Assembly (NCBI GenBank): GCA_963757605.1
Contig: CAVWSF010000005.1
Location: 310,001-374,000, forward strand
Length of the DNA: 64,000 nt
Direction: 5' to 3'
Source: JAICJC01 sp963757605
GTDB taxonomy: Bacteria > Actinomycetota > Thermoleophilia > Gaiellales > JAICJC01
Part shown: positions 56,125 through 64,000 of the stretch, piece by piece
Layout: each line of letters starts with the position of its first letter
How positions within the stretch are numbered: the stretch's first letter is position 1
Made by a program: the position numbers and the translations under genes
The notes under the pieces: model-generated
Told to the model about the DNA's origin: nothing
The model's input: only the letters and a program-made list of their open reading frames with translations
Database searches by the model: none

Positions 56125-57065
56125 GCCGACACCACCTCGAGGAACGCGTCGCTCAGCCGCCCGCCCTCGAGCGTGAACTCGGCCACCGGGACGCCGGCCT
56201 CGACGAGCGCCGCAAGCACGGCCGCCGCGGCAGCCGGGGCGGCGAGCTCCGCCGAGAGCTCGATCGCCACGTCACCCGGCCGGCCGTCCACCGCCCGGGC
56301 GGTGCTCGCGGCATGCACGGCCGCGAGGCGGCGGACGGCCTCCCCGACCCGGTCGGGGTCCGTGCGAAGCCGCGCGCTCCGCGGCGCGGCCGCGCGGCTC
56401 ACGACGGCCGCGACCGGCCCGAGCGCGGCCACCTTGCCGTGGTTCAGGATGAGGACGTCGCTGCACACCTGCTCCACCTCGTCGAGCAGGTGTGTCGAGA
56501 GCAGCACGGTGACGCCCCGCTCGCCGGCCAGCCGCCGCACCATCTCGAGGACGTCCCGCTGGCCCTGCGGATCGAGGCCGAGGGTCGGCTCGTCGAGGAA
56601 GACGACGGCGGGGTCGTTGACAAGCGCCCGCGCGATCCCGAGCCGCTGGCGCATGCCGCGGCTGTAGGTGTGGATGAGGCCGCTCCCCCGATCGTCGAGC
56701 CCGACCTCGGCCAGGAGCCGGCGGGCTGCCGCCACGGCCTCCCCCGCCGGCCGCCCGTGCAGGCGGGCGTGGTAGGCCAGGTACTCCTCGCCCGACTCGC
56801 GCGCCGGATACCCGGCGCTCTCGGGAAGGACGCCGATCCGCCGGCGGATCTCGCGCTCCCTGCCACCCGGGACCCCGGCGACCGCGAACCGGCCCGACGA
56901 CGGCGCGAGGATCGTCGTCAGCATCCGGATGGCGGTCGTCTTGCCGGCGCCGTTCGGCCCGAGGACGCCCAGCACACGCCCTTCCTCCAGCGCGAACGTC
57001 AGGCCGTCAACGGCCGTGACCGCACCGTAGGTGCGCGTCAGCCCCGCTGCCTCGACGGCCGTCAC
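56121..57065 (-). CDS. ABC transporter ATP-binding protein
   Basis: 314 residues: Walker A LGPNGAGKTTAIRML, signature YSRGMRQRLGIARAL, Walker B VVFLDEPTLGLDPQG, and the switch His in VLLSTHLLDEVEQVC. The extra C-terminal ~90 residues form the regulatory domain of drug- and antibiotic-exporter ATPases. It energises the downstream permease. The GTG at 57065 is six bases after TAGCGT (57072-57077, minus), pointing to a leaderless operon mRNA. Confidence 0.92.
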   Translation of the reverse strand: MTAVEAAGLTRTYGAVTAVDGLTFALEEGRVLGVLGPNGAGKTTAIRMLTTILAPSSGRFAVAGVPGGREREIRRRIGVLPESAGYPARESGEEYLAYHARLHGRPAGEAVAAARRLLAEVGLDDRGSGLIHTYSRGMRQRLGIARALVNDPAVVFLDEPTLGLDPQGQRDVLEMVRRLAGERGVTVLLSTHLLDEVEQVCSDVLILNHGKVAALGPVAAVVSRAAAPRSARLRTDPDRVGEAVRRLAAVHAASTARAVDGRPGDVAIELSAELAAPAAAAAVLAALVEAGVPVAEFTLEGGRLSDAFLEVVSA

Positions 57066-57071
57066 GAGCCA

Positions 57072-57077
57072 ACGCTA
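57072..57077 (-). promoter_or_regulatory. Putative -10 box TAGCGT of a leaderless promoter
   Basis: TAGCGT, TGGCTC, then the GTG at 57065 on the minus strand; same spacing as elsewhere in the window. Confidence 0.5.
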
Positions 57078-57132
57078 CCGCCTTTGCGATGAACCGCACG
57101 TGAACCCGGGGCCCGCGCCCCGCCGGCGGGCC

Positions 57133-58158
57133 CTAGAAGGCGGTCAGGTCGCGCCAGGCGTGCTCGGGGAGCGGGCTCGCCGGGAGGCCGGCGGAGGGCT
57201 CGGGGGCGTTGTAGGCACCGGGCGCGCAGTCGTTGGGCCCGCCCGGGTAGAAGAGGCTCGCGAGGGCCTGGATCTGGGCCCGGCCGACGCCCAGCTCGAA
57301 CTGGCCGCCGGCGTACATGGCGATCCCCTCCCGGCGGCAGTGGTCGACGCAGGCGCACAACCGCTCGAGCGTGCCGAACCGGGACGGCTTCACGTTGAGA
57401 TGCCGGATGGGCGGCAGCGCGCCCAGGTCGTCGACGGAGTGCACCGGCGCGTCGAACGAGATGCGATCGGCGACCCGCTCGATCTCCGCCAGCACCTCGG
57501 GCTTCGTCGACGGATCCTCGATGACCGCGGCGGGCAGCGCGTCGGCCGCCATCCGGACGAGCCCGGCCTCGTCGCGCTCGCCCTGGTCGTAGTCCGTCCC
57601 GTACTGGCCCTTGATGTCGACGACGCGGACGGCGCCCGAGGCCGCCAGCCGCTCGAACTCCGCCGTCCCCCAGTCCGCGCCCGCGTCGACCTTCAGCTCG
57701 GCGGCCGGATAGAGCTCGAGCCACCGGGCCGGGTCGAGGTTCGACGAGACGACGAACCGCACCGGCGAGTACCCCCTGCCGACGACCTCCCCGAGCGTCT
57801 TGCCCGCCTGGCGCAGCGCCAGGTCGAGGAACGCGCTCTCGTAGGCCCAGCGGCGGTAGTCGCGAGCGGCATGCTGCACGGTCGGGACCGGGAAGAGGTC
57901 CTGCTCGTCGAGGAGCGCGCTCCACCCGGCCAGGGTGCGCGTGCCCCGCAGCGGCAGCGGTTCGAGCCGGCGGTGCGCCTCCTGGTCGTCGGGCGAGTAG
58001 GCCACGTCCTCGCCGCGGCCCTGCACCCCGGCGCCGGACAGCGCGACGGTCGTCGACCGGCGCACGAAGTTCGGCGTCTCGAGCTCGCGCGGCTCGAGCT
58101 CGTAGCCCTCCACCTCGGCTTCGAGCCCCGCGAGCGTCGACCACAGGTCATCGTGCAC
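57133..58158 (-). CDS. Enolase-superfamily protein of unknown substrate
   Basis: 341 residues. The barrel positions of enolase-superfamily catalysis can be followed: ELKVDAGADW, VVDIKGQYGTDYD (Asp), VIEDPSTKPEV (Glu), ISFDAPVHSVDD (Asp), LNVKPSRFGTLERL (Lys) and MYAGGQFELGVGRAQIQALA. The acid-base set resembles mandelate racemase/muconate-lactonising branches and o-succinylbenzoate synthase, but the N-terminal capping domain is unusual. Substrate unknown. It lies alone upstream of the ABC operon on the same strand. Confidence 0.72.
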   Translation of the reverse strand: MHDDLWSTLAGLEAEVEGYELEPRELETPNFVRRSTTVALSGAGVQGRGEDVAYSPDDQEAHRRLEPLPLRGTRTLAGWSALLDEQDLFPVPTVQHAARDYRRWAYESAFLDLALRQAGKTLGEVVGRGYSPVRFVVSSNLDPARWLELYPAAELKVDAGADWGTAEFERLAASGAVRVVDIKGQYGTDYDQGERDEAGLVRMAADALPAAVIEDPSTKPEVLAEIERVADRISFDAPVHSVDDLGALPPIRHLNVKPSRFGTLERLCACVDHCRREGIAMYAGGQFELGVGRAQIQALASLFYPGGPNDCAPGAYNAPEPSAGLPASPLPEHAWRDLTAF

Positions 58159-58262
58159 GGGGGCATCATGCCGCGGGCGGCGCCTGTCTGCGTAGTTCCC
58201 CGCACGTGAAGATGCGCGGGCGCGCCGATGCGGTTCGGAGCCGCAGAAAGGATGCTCTGAGC

Positions 58263-59522
58263 ATGCGCCAGCGCATCGTCATCCTGGGCGCCGGAACCGG
58301 CGGCACGATGATGGCCAATCGGCTCCGCCGCGCGCGGGAGGACGTGGAGATCGTCGTCGTCGACCGCGACGACGAGCACATCTACCAGCCCGGCCTGCTG
58401 TTCGTGCCGTTCGGGTTGACGCGAGCGGACGACATCACCCGGCCGCGGGCGGCGCAGCTGCACCACGGCATCGACCTTCGCCGGTCGGAGATCGACCACG
58501 TCGACCTCGACGCGTCCGCGGTCTATCTGACCGACGGCCCACCGCTCCCGTACGACGTGCTCGTGATCGCCACGGGCTCGGAGCTCCTGCCCGAGGACAC
58601 GGAGGGGATGACGGGCCCCGGCTGGGGCGAGCGCGTCTTCACCTTCTACACGCTGGACGGCGCCCAGGGGCTGGCGGGCGCGCTCGCCGAGCTCCGCGGC
58701 GGGCGGCTCGTGGTGAACCTGGTCGACATGCCGGTCAAGTGCCCGGTCGCGCCGCTCGAGTTCGCGTTCCTCGCCGACTGGTACCTGCACGACCGCGGCA
58801 TCCGCGACGACGTCGAGCTGAGCTTCGTGACGCCGCTGGACGCGGCGTTCACCAAGCCCATGGCCGCGGCGCGACTCTCCAGTTTGCTCGACGAGAAGCG
58901 GATCGAGCTCGTGACCGAGTTCGCGACGGGCGAGGTCGACGGCCGCAACGGACGACTCGTGAGCTACGACGAGCGCGAGGTGCCGTTCGACCTGCTGGTG
59001 ACAGTGCCGCTGCACGGTGGCGCCGCATACGTCGCGCGATCGCCCGGGCTCGGCGACGAGCTCGGGTTCGTCCGGACCGACCTGCACACCCTCCAGTCCC
59101 GGGCCGCCTCCAACGTCTTCGCCATCGGCGACGCGACGAACCTGCCGACGTCCAAGGCCGGGTCCGTCACCCACTTCGAGGCCGACGTCCTGGCCGAGAA
59201 CATCGACCGCTTCATGCGTGACCGCCCCCTCACCGGCGCCTTCGACGGCCACGCCAACTGCTTCGTCGAGACGGGGTTCAAGAAGGCGCTTCTGATCGAC
59301 TTCAACTACGAGACCGAGCCGCTTCCGGGACGGTTCCCGGGCCACGCGGGCCCGCTGCCGCTGCTCGCGGAGTCACGCCTGAACCACCTCGGGAAGCTGA
59401 TGTTCCAGTGGTTCTACTGGCATGTCCTGCTCCCGGGCCGCGACCTCCCCGGCATCCCGACGCACATGTCGATGGCGGGGAAGCGGGCGCCGGGGGCTCC
59501 GATCCAGGAGGTGCGGCAATGA
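58263..59522 (+). CDS. Sulfide:quinone oxidoreductase-like flavoprotein
   Basis: 419 residues. FAD fold RIVILGAGTGGTMMANRLRR, then DEHIYQPGLLFVPFG, which is typical of SQR/NDH-2 proteins, ATGSELLPE, and the redox Cys region VDMPVKCPVAPLEFAFLADW. SNVFAIGDATNLPTSKAGS binds FAD near the C-terminus. It would transfer electrons from sulfide or a polysulfide to quinone at the membrane face. It overlaps the TusE-like gene by four bases, and a DsrE-like gene follows, so the substrate is likely a sulfur compound. Confidence 0.85.
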   Translation: MRQRIVILGAGTGGTMMANRLRRAREDVEIVVVDRDDEHIYQPGLLFVPFGLTRADDITRPRAAQLHHGIDLRRSEIDHVDLDASAVYLTDGPPLPYDVLVIATGSELLPEDTEGMTGPGWGERVFTFYTLDGAQGLAGALAELRGGRLVVNLVDMPVKCPVAPLEFAFLADWYLHDRGIRDDVELSFVTPLDAAFTKPMAAARLSSLLDEKRIELVTEFATGEVDGRNGRLVSYDEREVPFDLLVTVPLHGGAAYVARSPGLGDELGFVRTDLHTLQSRAASNVFAIGDATNLPTSKAGSVTHFEADVLAENIDRFMRDRPLTGAFDGHANCFVETGFKKALLIDFNYETEPLPGRFPGHAGPLPLLAESRLNHLGKLMFQWFYWHVLLPGRDLPGIPTHMSMAGKRAPGAPIQEVRQ

Positions 59523-59836
59523 GCACGGAGACCATCGCGGGAAGGGCCGTCGAGGTCGACGGCGAGGGCTTCCTCGAGGACGCCAAGCAGTGGAACGAGG
59601 GGATCGGCGAGGAGATCGCCCGCTCCAACGGCATCGACCACATGACCGACCGCCACTGGCAGGTCGTGAAGTTCATGCGCGCCACCTATCTCGAAACCGG
59701 CGCCGCGCCGTCGATCCGCTCGCTCGGGAAGCTCTCGGGCGTTCCCATCAAGGAGCTCTACCAGCTCTTCCCGAAGGGCCCGGCGAAGCTGGCGGCCAAG
59801 ATCGGCGGCATCCCCAAGCCGCGCGGCTGCATCTAG
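59519..59836 (+). CDS. TusE/DsrC-family sulfur-carrier protein
   Basis: 105 residues with the family features: GRAVEVDGEGFLEDAKQWNE at the N-terminus, DRHWQVVKFMRATYLETG in the middle, and the C-terminal arm GGIPKPRGCI with the penultimate, persulfide-carrying Cys. The second Cys of DsrC proper, ten residues earlier, is absent, so it is TusE-like. The ATG at 59519 overlaps the SQR-like stop. Confidence 0.88.
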   Translation: MSTETIAGRAVEVDGEGFLEDAKQWNEGIGEEIARSNGIDHMTDRHWQVVKFMRATYLETGAAPSIRSLGKLSGVPIKELYQLFPKGPAKLAAKIGGIPKPRGCI

Positions 59837-59856
59837 ACGAAAGGGAGGAACACACC

Positions 59857-60324
59857 GTGAGCGACACCATCGACAAGGTCTCCATCATCGTCTCGCGCGG
59901 ATCGCTCGAGGGCGTCTACCCCGGGCTGATCATGGCCAACGGGGCCCGCATGGAGGGCATCGAGGCGAACCTCTTCTTCACGTTCTTCGGGCTCGACGCG
60001 ATCCACCGCACGCACCACGACCACGTGAAGGTGTCCACGGTCGGCGAGCCCGGCCTGCACCTGGCCACGTGGGTGGGCGGGTTCCCGGGCATGTCGACGC
60101 TCGTGACCCATCAGCTCGCGAAGAAGATGGAGGAGCTCGACATCCCGCCGATACCCGAGTTCGTGGAGATGATCTCGGACTCCGGCGCGGGCCTCTACGC
60201 GTGCAAGGCGTCGGTCGACCTGTTCGGCCTCGGCCCCGAGGATTTCATCGAGCAGGTGGACGGGATCATCACCGTCGGCGAGTTCTACGCGCTCGCGGCC
60301 GGCGGCCAGATCGTCTTCACGTAG
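59857..60324 (+). CDS. DsrE-family protein
   Basis: 155 residues of the DsrE/DsrF/peroxiredoxin-like fold: VSIIVSRGSLEGVYPGLIMA at the N-terminus, NLFFTFFGLDAIHR, and the conserved Cys in GLYACKASVDLFGL, which in relatives carries a persulfide. It would hand sulfur to TusE/DsrC. AAGGGAGG lies before the GTG at 59857, 20 bases after the TusE-like stop. With the SQR-like gene it forms a three-gene sulfur operon. Confidence 0.88.
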   Translation: MSDTIDKVSIIVSRGSLEGVYPGLIMANGARMEGIEANLFFTFFGLDAIHRTHHDHVKVSTVGEPGLHLATWVGGFPGMSTLVTHQLAKKMEELDIPPIPEFVEMISDSGAGLYACKASVDLFGLGPEDFIEQVDGIITVGEFYALAAGGQIVFT

Positions 60325-60373
60325 ATCTAAGCTGCCGTCGGGTTTCCGACCACGCCAGCCAGGGAGGTGCGCC

Positions 60374-60757
60374 GTGCCGCAGTCACCCGACAGCCCCGGC
60401 CTCAGGGTGCTGATCGTCGAGGCGGATTCCGATGTCCGCGAGAGCATCCGCGAAGTCGTCGATCACCATCCTGATGTGGGGCTCGCCTGGGGCACGGAGA
60501 CCGTTGGCGACGCGATCCGCACGGCCGCGCTCACGCACCCGGACGTCGTCCTCGTGGGTGCCCACAGAGAAGGCCGGCTGGATCTCGACTCGATCGGCGA
60601 CGTGCGCGCCGCCTACCCGGCGGCCCGGGTCGTGCTCGTCTCGCCGACCGCCGACCCCGAGCGGCGGGCGCGCGCGATCAGCCACGGCGCGGATGCGTAC
60701 GTGGTGAACGACGACGACGGCCAGCACCTGAAGAGCGAGCTGCACGCCCGCTCGTAG
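60374..60757 (+). CDS. Pseudo-receiver domain protein
   Basis: 127 residues, a single receiver fold: RVLIVEADSDVRESIREVVD, PDVVLVGAHREGRLDLDSIG and ARVVLVSPTADPERRARAIS, then HGADAYVVND. The acceptor Asp position reads Gly-Ala-His and the conserved Lys is missing, so it cannot be phosphorylated as usual. It may act as a stand-alone protein-binding module. The GTG at 60374 follows AGGGAGG. It is 49 bases after the sulfur operon and may be co-transcribed. Confidence 0.8.
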   Translation: MPQSPDSPGLRVLIVEADSDVRESIREVVDHHPDVGLAWGTETVGDAIRTAALTHPDVVLVGAHREGRLDLDSIGDVRAAYPAARVVLVSPTADPERRARAISHGADAYVVNDDDGQHLKSELHARS

Positions 60758-60763
60758 AACCCG

Positions 60764-62291
60764 CTACTGGGTCTGGTCGAGCACGATCCGGCGGGCGGTG
60801 GCGTCGCCCGTGATCGGGTCGGCCGAGATCAGGTCGACCGCCGCGGGCCAGCCGTCGGCCGTGAGGTGCACCTGCGCGAAGCCGGCCGCCGCATGCCCCA
60901 CGGCGAACACACCGCCGGCCCCGAGCGTGCCGCCGTCCACCTCGACAACGTCGCCGCTTCGGTCGACGTGCTGGCGGTGGTCGTGACCTGTGAGGATCAT
61001 CACGCGCGCCCCGCGCTCGGCCGCGACGTGGATGCGAAGCGCCGCTGCGACCCGGAAGTCGTGCACGAGGACGACGTCCGGGCGGACGGACAGCGAGTCG
61101 AACCACGTCTCGACCCGGGCCGTCTCGTCGGTGAGCTCGGCCGGCGTGAGGTCGAGCCTGTGGCCGAAGCTGCCGGCCTGGCTGGCGAGCGGATCCTCGT
61201 ATCCCGCCACCATGAGCCCGTCGACCGAGATGACCGGCGGGCCCGTGACGCTGCCGTCGCCGGCCATCCGGCCGGTGTGGGTCAGCACGATCGCGCCCGC
61301 CTGGGCCAGCCGGCGCATGACGACCGGCGAATCGTGGTTGCCCGAGACGACGACCGTCGGGTGGCCGAGATGGGCCGCGCGCTGGGCGATCGACGCCTCG
61401 ATCGGCGTCCCTTCGAGCGAGAAGTCGCCGACGAGGAACACCGGACGGTGGTCGGAGTACCGGGCGAACGCCGGCAGGGTCAGCCAGTTGGCGTGGATGT
61501 CCGACGCCACCATGAACGACCGCTCGGAGACGGGCGTCTGGTCGCCGGCCGCAGCTGCCACCAGCGTGTCGAGACCTGTCAGCGCCTGCTGGTAGCTCGA
61601 CTGGTAGGAGTCGCCGGCGCTCGTCAGGCGCTCGGAGAGCTCGAGCAGCCGCGGCAGGTCGCCTCCGTGCGCGTAGAAGGTCGGCTGGCGGAAGACGCCG
61701 TAGTCGGGAGACCGCAGCGTGAGCGCGCACACGGCGATCGTGCAGGCCGCGGCGGTGAGCCCCGCGGCGAGCCCGAGCAGCAGCACGCGCCGGCCGTGGA
61801 CGATCGCGTTCAGCACGAGACCGCCCACGAGACCGCCGGCCAGGCCTCCGAGCAGCACCAGGAGCGCGGCCCGGCGGAGCGCCTCGCGGACGGCGACCGG
61901 GCGCCTGGTCCTCGACCGCGGTCAGATGGGCGCGCGCATCGTCGGGCGTCTGCAGCGTTCGCAGCGCCGCCTGGCGGTTGACGGAGACCAGCGTGGCCGA
62001 CATTCGGATCGGCGCCGTGTAGGGCTCGGCGCGGACGCCCCAGTCGACGATCGGGACGTAGAGGTCGACGCTCCCGTGGCTCGCGAAGCCGGCCGAGATC
62101 GACATGCGCGCGGGGCCGACCTGGTAGGTGGCGGTCGAGAAGGCGCGAAGGGCGATGCCCATCCCGGCGAGCGAGAACCCGGCGAGGCAGAGCGTGATCG
62201 CCGCCAGCCGCAGGGAGGCGCGGACCCGGGGGCGCGCGATCTCGCGGCGGATCGCCGGGCGCAGGCTCCTGATGCTGGTCGTGACGGTCAC
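60764..62291 (-). CDS. Membrane-anchored metallophosphoesterase, one apparent frameshift
   Basis: The N-terminal frame (from the GTG at 62291) has a membrane helix (LAAITLCLAGFSLAGMGIAL) and an outside beta domain to about LTAVEDQ. After an extra base in the GGG run at 61899-61901 the next frame continues (VAVREALRRAALLVLLGG), with two more helices and a calcineurin-like domain: VASDIHANW, LVGDFSLEG, VVSGNHDSPVV, LVHDFRVAA and ILTGHDHRQHVD. Total length is one base over a multiple of three; about 508 residues when repaired. It would be an outward-facing phosphoesterase. A shorter intact frame starts at 61858. Confidence 0.75.
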
Positions 62292-62404
62292 CTCCTTCTT
62301 CTCGGCGGAACTGGCCCCGGGTTGAAGGAGAGCACGCCGGGGCGGGCTCCATGGTGAGGTCCGCCCCGTAGCAGGCGGGCAACCGGGAGCGAACGGCGCG
62401 GCCC

Positions 62405-62510
62405 GTGGGGCGGCCGCGCGGGCCTGACCCGCGGGCGATCCTCGCCGAGCGTTACGCGGGGGCGAGATCACCCACGACGAGTACCGCGAGCGGCTCGGGC
62501 ACAAGCCACC
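62405..62510 (+). pseudogene. SHOCT-domain remnant
   Basis: The frame reads DPRAILAERYAG, and one base on the neighbouring frame reads GEITHDEYRERLGH; joined, they match the C-terminal SHOCT motif of actinobacterial small membrane proteins. No N-terminal part or start is evident and a frame break lies at the GGGGG run near 62457-62463. I read it as a decayed or truncated gene. The rest of 62292-62629 shows no convincing gene. Confidence 0.4.
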
Positions 62511-62617
62511 AACTCCAGCGACAGAAGAGCGCGACGGCGGGCGGCACGAGGAGCTCGCGGACGAACGGTGGCGTCGAGCAGGATCCCGGCGCACGGGGCC
62601 TGGCCCGCTGGTTGTGC

Positions 62618-62623
62618 CAGCAT
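62618..62623 (+). promoter_or_regulatory. Putative -10 box CAGCAT before rtcB
   Basis: CAGCAT, GGGGCT, then the GTG at 62630. The first base deviates from TANNNT, but the six-base spacing is the same as at the other starts. Confidence 0.4.
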
Positions 62624-62629
62624 GGGGCT

Positions 62630-63969
62630 GTGACCGACCGTTCGATGGTCGTCGAGCATGAGCCCTACCGCGAGCTGGACGGGGGCCGGATCCGCGTGTT
62701 CGGCTACTCCTTCGATCCGCAGGCGGTGGAGCAGATCCGCACCGTCGCCCGGCACGGCTGGGTGACCGAGGCGGCGCTCATGGCCGACAACCACCTCGGC
62801 TACTCGATGCCGATCGGCGGCGTCGCCGCCTACCGCGACATGGTGTCGCCGAGCGGGGTGGGCTACGACATCGGCTGCGGCGTCATGGCGGTGCGGACGT
62901 CGATCGCGTTCGACGACGTCCGCGCCGACCTGCCCCGGCTGGCCGACGAGATCGCCGGCCGGATCAGCTTCGGCGTGGGGCGCAAGAATCCGCGACCGGT
63001 CGACCACGCGCTCTTCGAGTCGTCGACGTGGCACGAGGTGCCGGAGCTGACCGAGCAGGTTCGCGGCCGAAAGGGGCCGTGGTCGCTGCGCTCGCGCGCG
63101 GAGGAGCAGCTGGGGACGGTCGGCTCCGGCAACCACTACGTCGACCTCCTGGTCGAGCCCGCCGACGGATCGCTCTGGATCGCCTGCCATTTCGGAAGCC
63201 GCGGCTTCGGTCACGGCGTCGCGACCGGCTTTCTCAATCTCGCGGCCGGGCGCGACTTCCACGCCGGCCAGATCACCGGCGAGTCGATGCACGCCGTGCC
63301 GTCGCTTCTGCCGCTCACCGACGCGGCGGCACGCGAGCTCGGATCGGCGGACGCGGGCCGGTCGGTCGAGATCGGCCACCGGTACGAGGCGGCGATGCGG
63401 CTGGCCGGCGAGTACGCCTACGCGGGCCGCGAGCACGTGGCCGGCAGGTGCTCGGGATCGTCGGGGCCGAGGCTGTCGAAACCGTCCACAACCACCACAA
63501 CTACGCCTGGAACGAGGAGCACGGCGGCGAGACCGTCCACGTCGTCCGCAAGGGCGCGACGCCCGCGTTCCTTGGTCAGGCCGGGTTCGTCGGCGGGTCG
63601 ATGGGCGACTGGGCGGTGGTGGTCGAGGGCGTCGAGACGCCGCTCGCCGAGCGGACGCTGCGCTCGACCGTCCACGGCGCCGGCCGTGTGATGAGCCGGT
63701 CGCGGGCGAAGGGGAACCGCAAGGGCACGCGCCCGGGGGTGATCTCGCGCGAGATGATGCGCGACCGGCTCGACGAGTTCCGGCGCGAGACGGGCTACCC
63801 GCTCGAGGTGCGCGGCGGGGACGTCGACGAGAGCCCCTTCGTCTACCGCAAGCTCGAGGAGGTCGTGCGCGCGCACGAGGCGACCGAGACGATCCGGGTA
63901 ACCCACCGCCTGCTCCCGGTCGTCGTCTGCATGGCGGGCGGCGACGTCTGGGACCCGTTCAAGGACTGA
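62630..63969 (+). CDS. rtcB: RtcB-type RNA ligase, one apparent frameshift
   Basis: Joined frames give about 446 residues of RtcB, a Mn/GTP-dependent ligase joining 2',3'-cyclic phosphate or 3'-phosphate RNA to 5'-hydroxyl ends. Motifs: MPIGGVAAYRDMVSPSGVGY, DIGCGVMAVRT (metal Cys), GTVGSGNHYVDLL (Asn/His), HFGSRGFGHG, then after the break VETVHNHHNYAWNEEHGG and GSMGDWAVVVEG. The frame changes near 63440 between REHVAG and QVLGIVGAEAV; one missing base (probably C) explains it. The C-terminus ends VCMAGGDVWDPFKD. GTG at 62630 is the start. Confidence 0.85.
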
Positions 63970-64000
63970 CGGGCGAGTATCGGTCGTGTAACAACCCGCC
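63970..64000. other. No feature in the last 31 bases
   Basis: After the rtcB stop the remaining bases show no start codon with a ribosome site, no repeat and no hairpin. Confidence 0.6.

Noticed and set aside
1..64000. tRNA, rRNA, CRISPR arrays, insertion sequences and prophage genes
   Set aside because: Searched by eye for tRNA T-loop patterns, regular repeats and transposase or integrase motifs; none convincing. A tRNAscan/CRISPR finder run could still reveal something missed.

Overview
The window is 64 kb of very GC-rich DNA with tightly packed genes. GTG starts are common and adjacent genes often share a 4-base GTGA or ATGA overlap. The gene content (NrtR-controlled NAD salvage, a fused PafBC regulator, PspA with the actinobacterial partners PspAA and PspAB, a Tad pilus operon, dodecin) points to a deep-branching actinobacterium, most likely Thermoleophilia (Gaiellales/Solirubrobacterales type). 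That placement is inferred from gene content. No rRNA, tRNA, CRISPR array, transposase or phage gene was found by eye, so this looks like ordinary chromosome.

Layout. 1-4.6 kb (minus): an NAD salvage operon (pncA, pncB, nrtR) downstream of an aldehyde dehydrogenase. 4.7-10.1 kb: a PAS-GGDEF protein, then a two-component system and three small exported proteins. 10.1-11.8 kb: a pilin, a structured RNA-like repeat, a VOC protein and two small membrane or surface proteins. 11.8-19.5 kb (minus): one long operon with a response regulator, a histidine kinase, an unknown protein, cpaB, tadZ, tadA, tadB, tadC and a flavoprotein. 19.8-21.9 kb: a chemoreceptor. 22-28 kb: a DNA glycosylase, DUF192, FHA and coiled-coil proteins, a badly indel-damaged class II aldolase, dodecin, and a second copy of the structured repeat. 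28.2-33.2 kb: a pilin, a ThDP enzyme/ALDH/methyltransferase operon and a deacetylase. 33.4-39.7 kb: dinB divergent from pafBC, then queG, bioY, a third pilin and a MIP18 protein. 39.7-44.6 kb (minus): a probable cyclic 2,3-diphosphoglycerate operon with a glpX-like phosphatase. 44.7-53.7 kb: hpt, htpX-pspAB, pspA-pspAA, and ccmE-ccmF with a CcmI-like gene. 54-58 kb: a MarR regulator with a perfect palindromic operator, an ABC-2 exporter and an enolase-superfamily enzyme. 58.2-60.8 kb: a sulfide:quinone-oxidoreductase-like, TusE/DsrC and DsrE set plus a pseudo-receiver. 60.8-64 kb: a membrane phosphoesterase and an RtcB ligase.

Main points of interest. (1) Two unlinked intergenic copies of a ~150-nt element share a 41-nt identical core and a hairpin with compensatory base changes; it resembles HEARO/omega RNA, but no IscB gene is present. 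(2) A 2-phosphoglycerate kinase and a cyclic 2,3-diphosphoglycerate synthetase sit in one operon with a GlpX-like protein whose metal-site motif is altered. (3) CcmE carries the Cys-type CxxxY heme site. (4) Many genes have a TANNNT box exactly six bases before the start codon, which indicates leaderless transcripts. (5) The aldolase carries about 16 single-base insertions and five other genes carry single frameshifts; these look insertion-biased and may be sequence errors.
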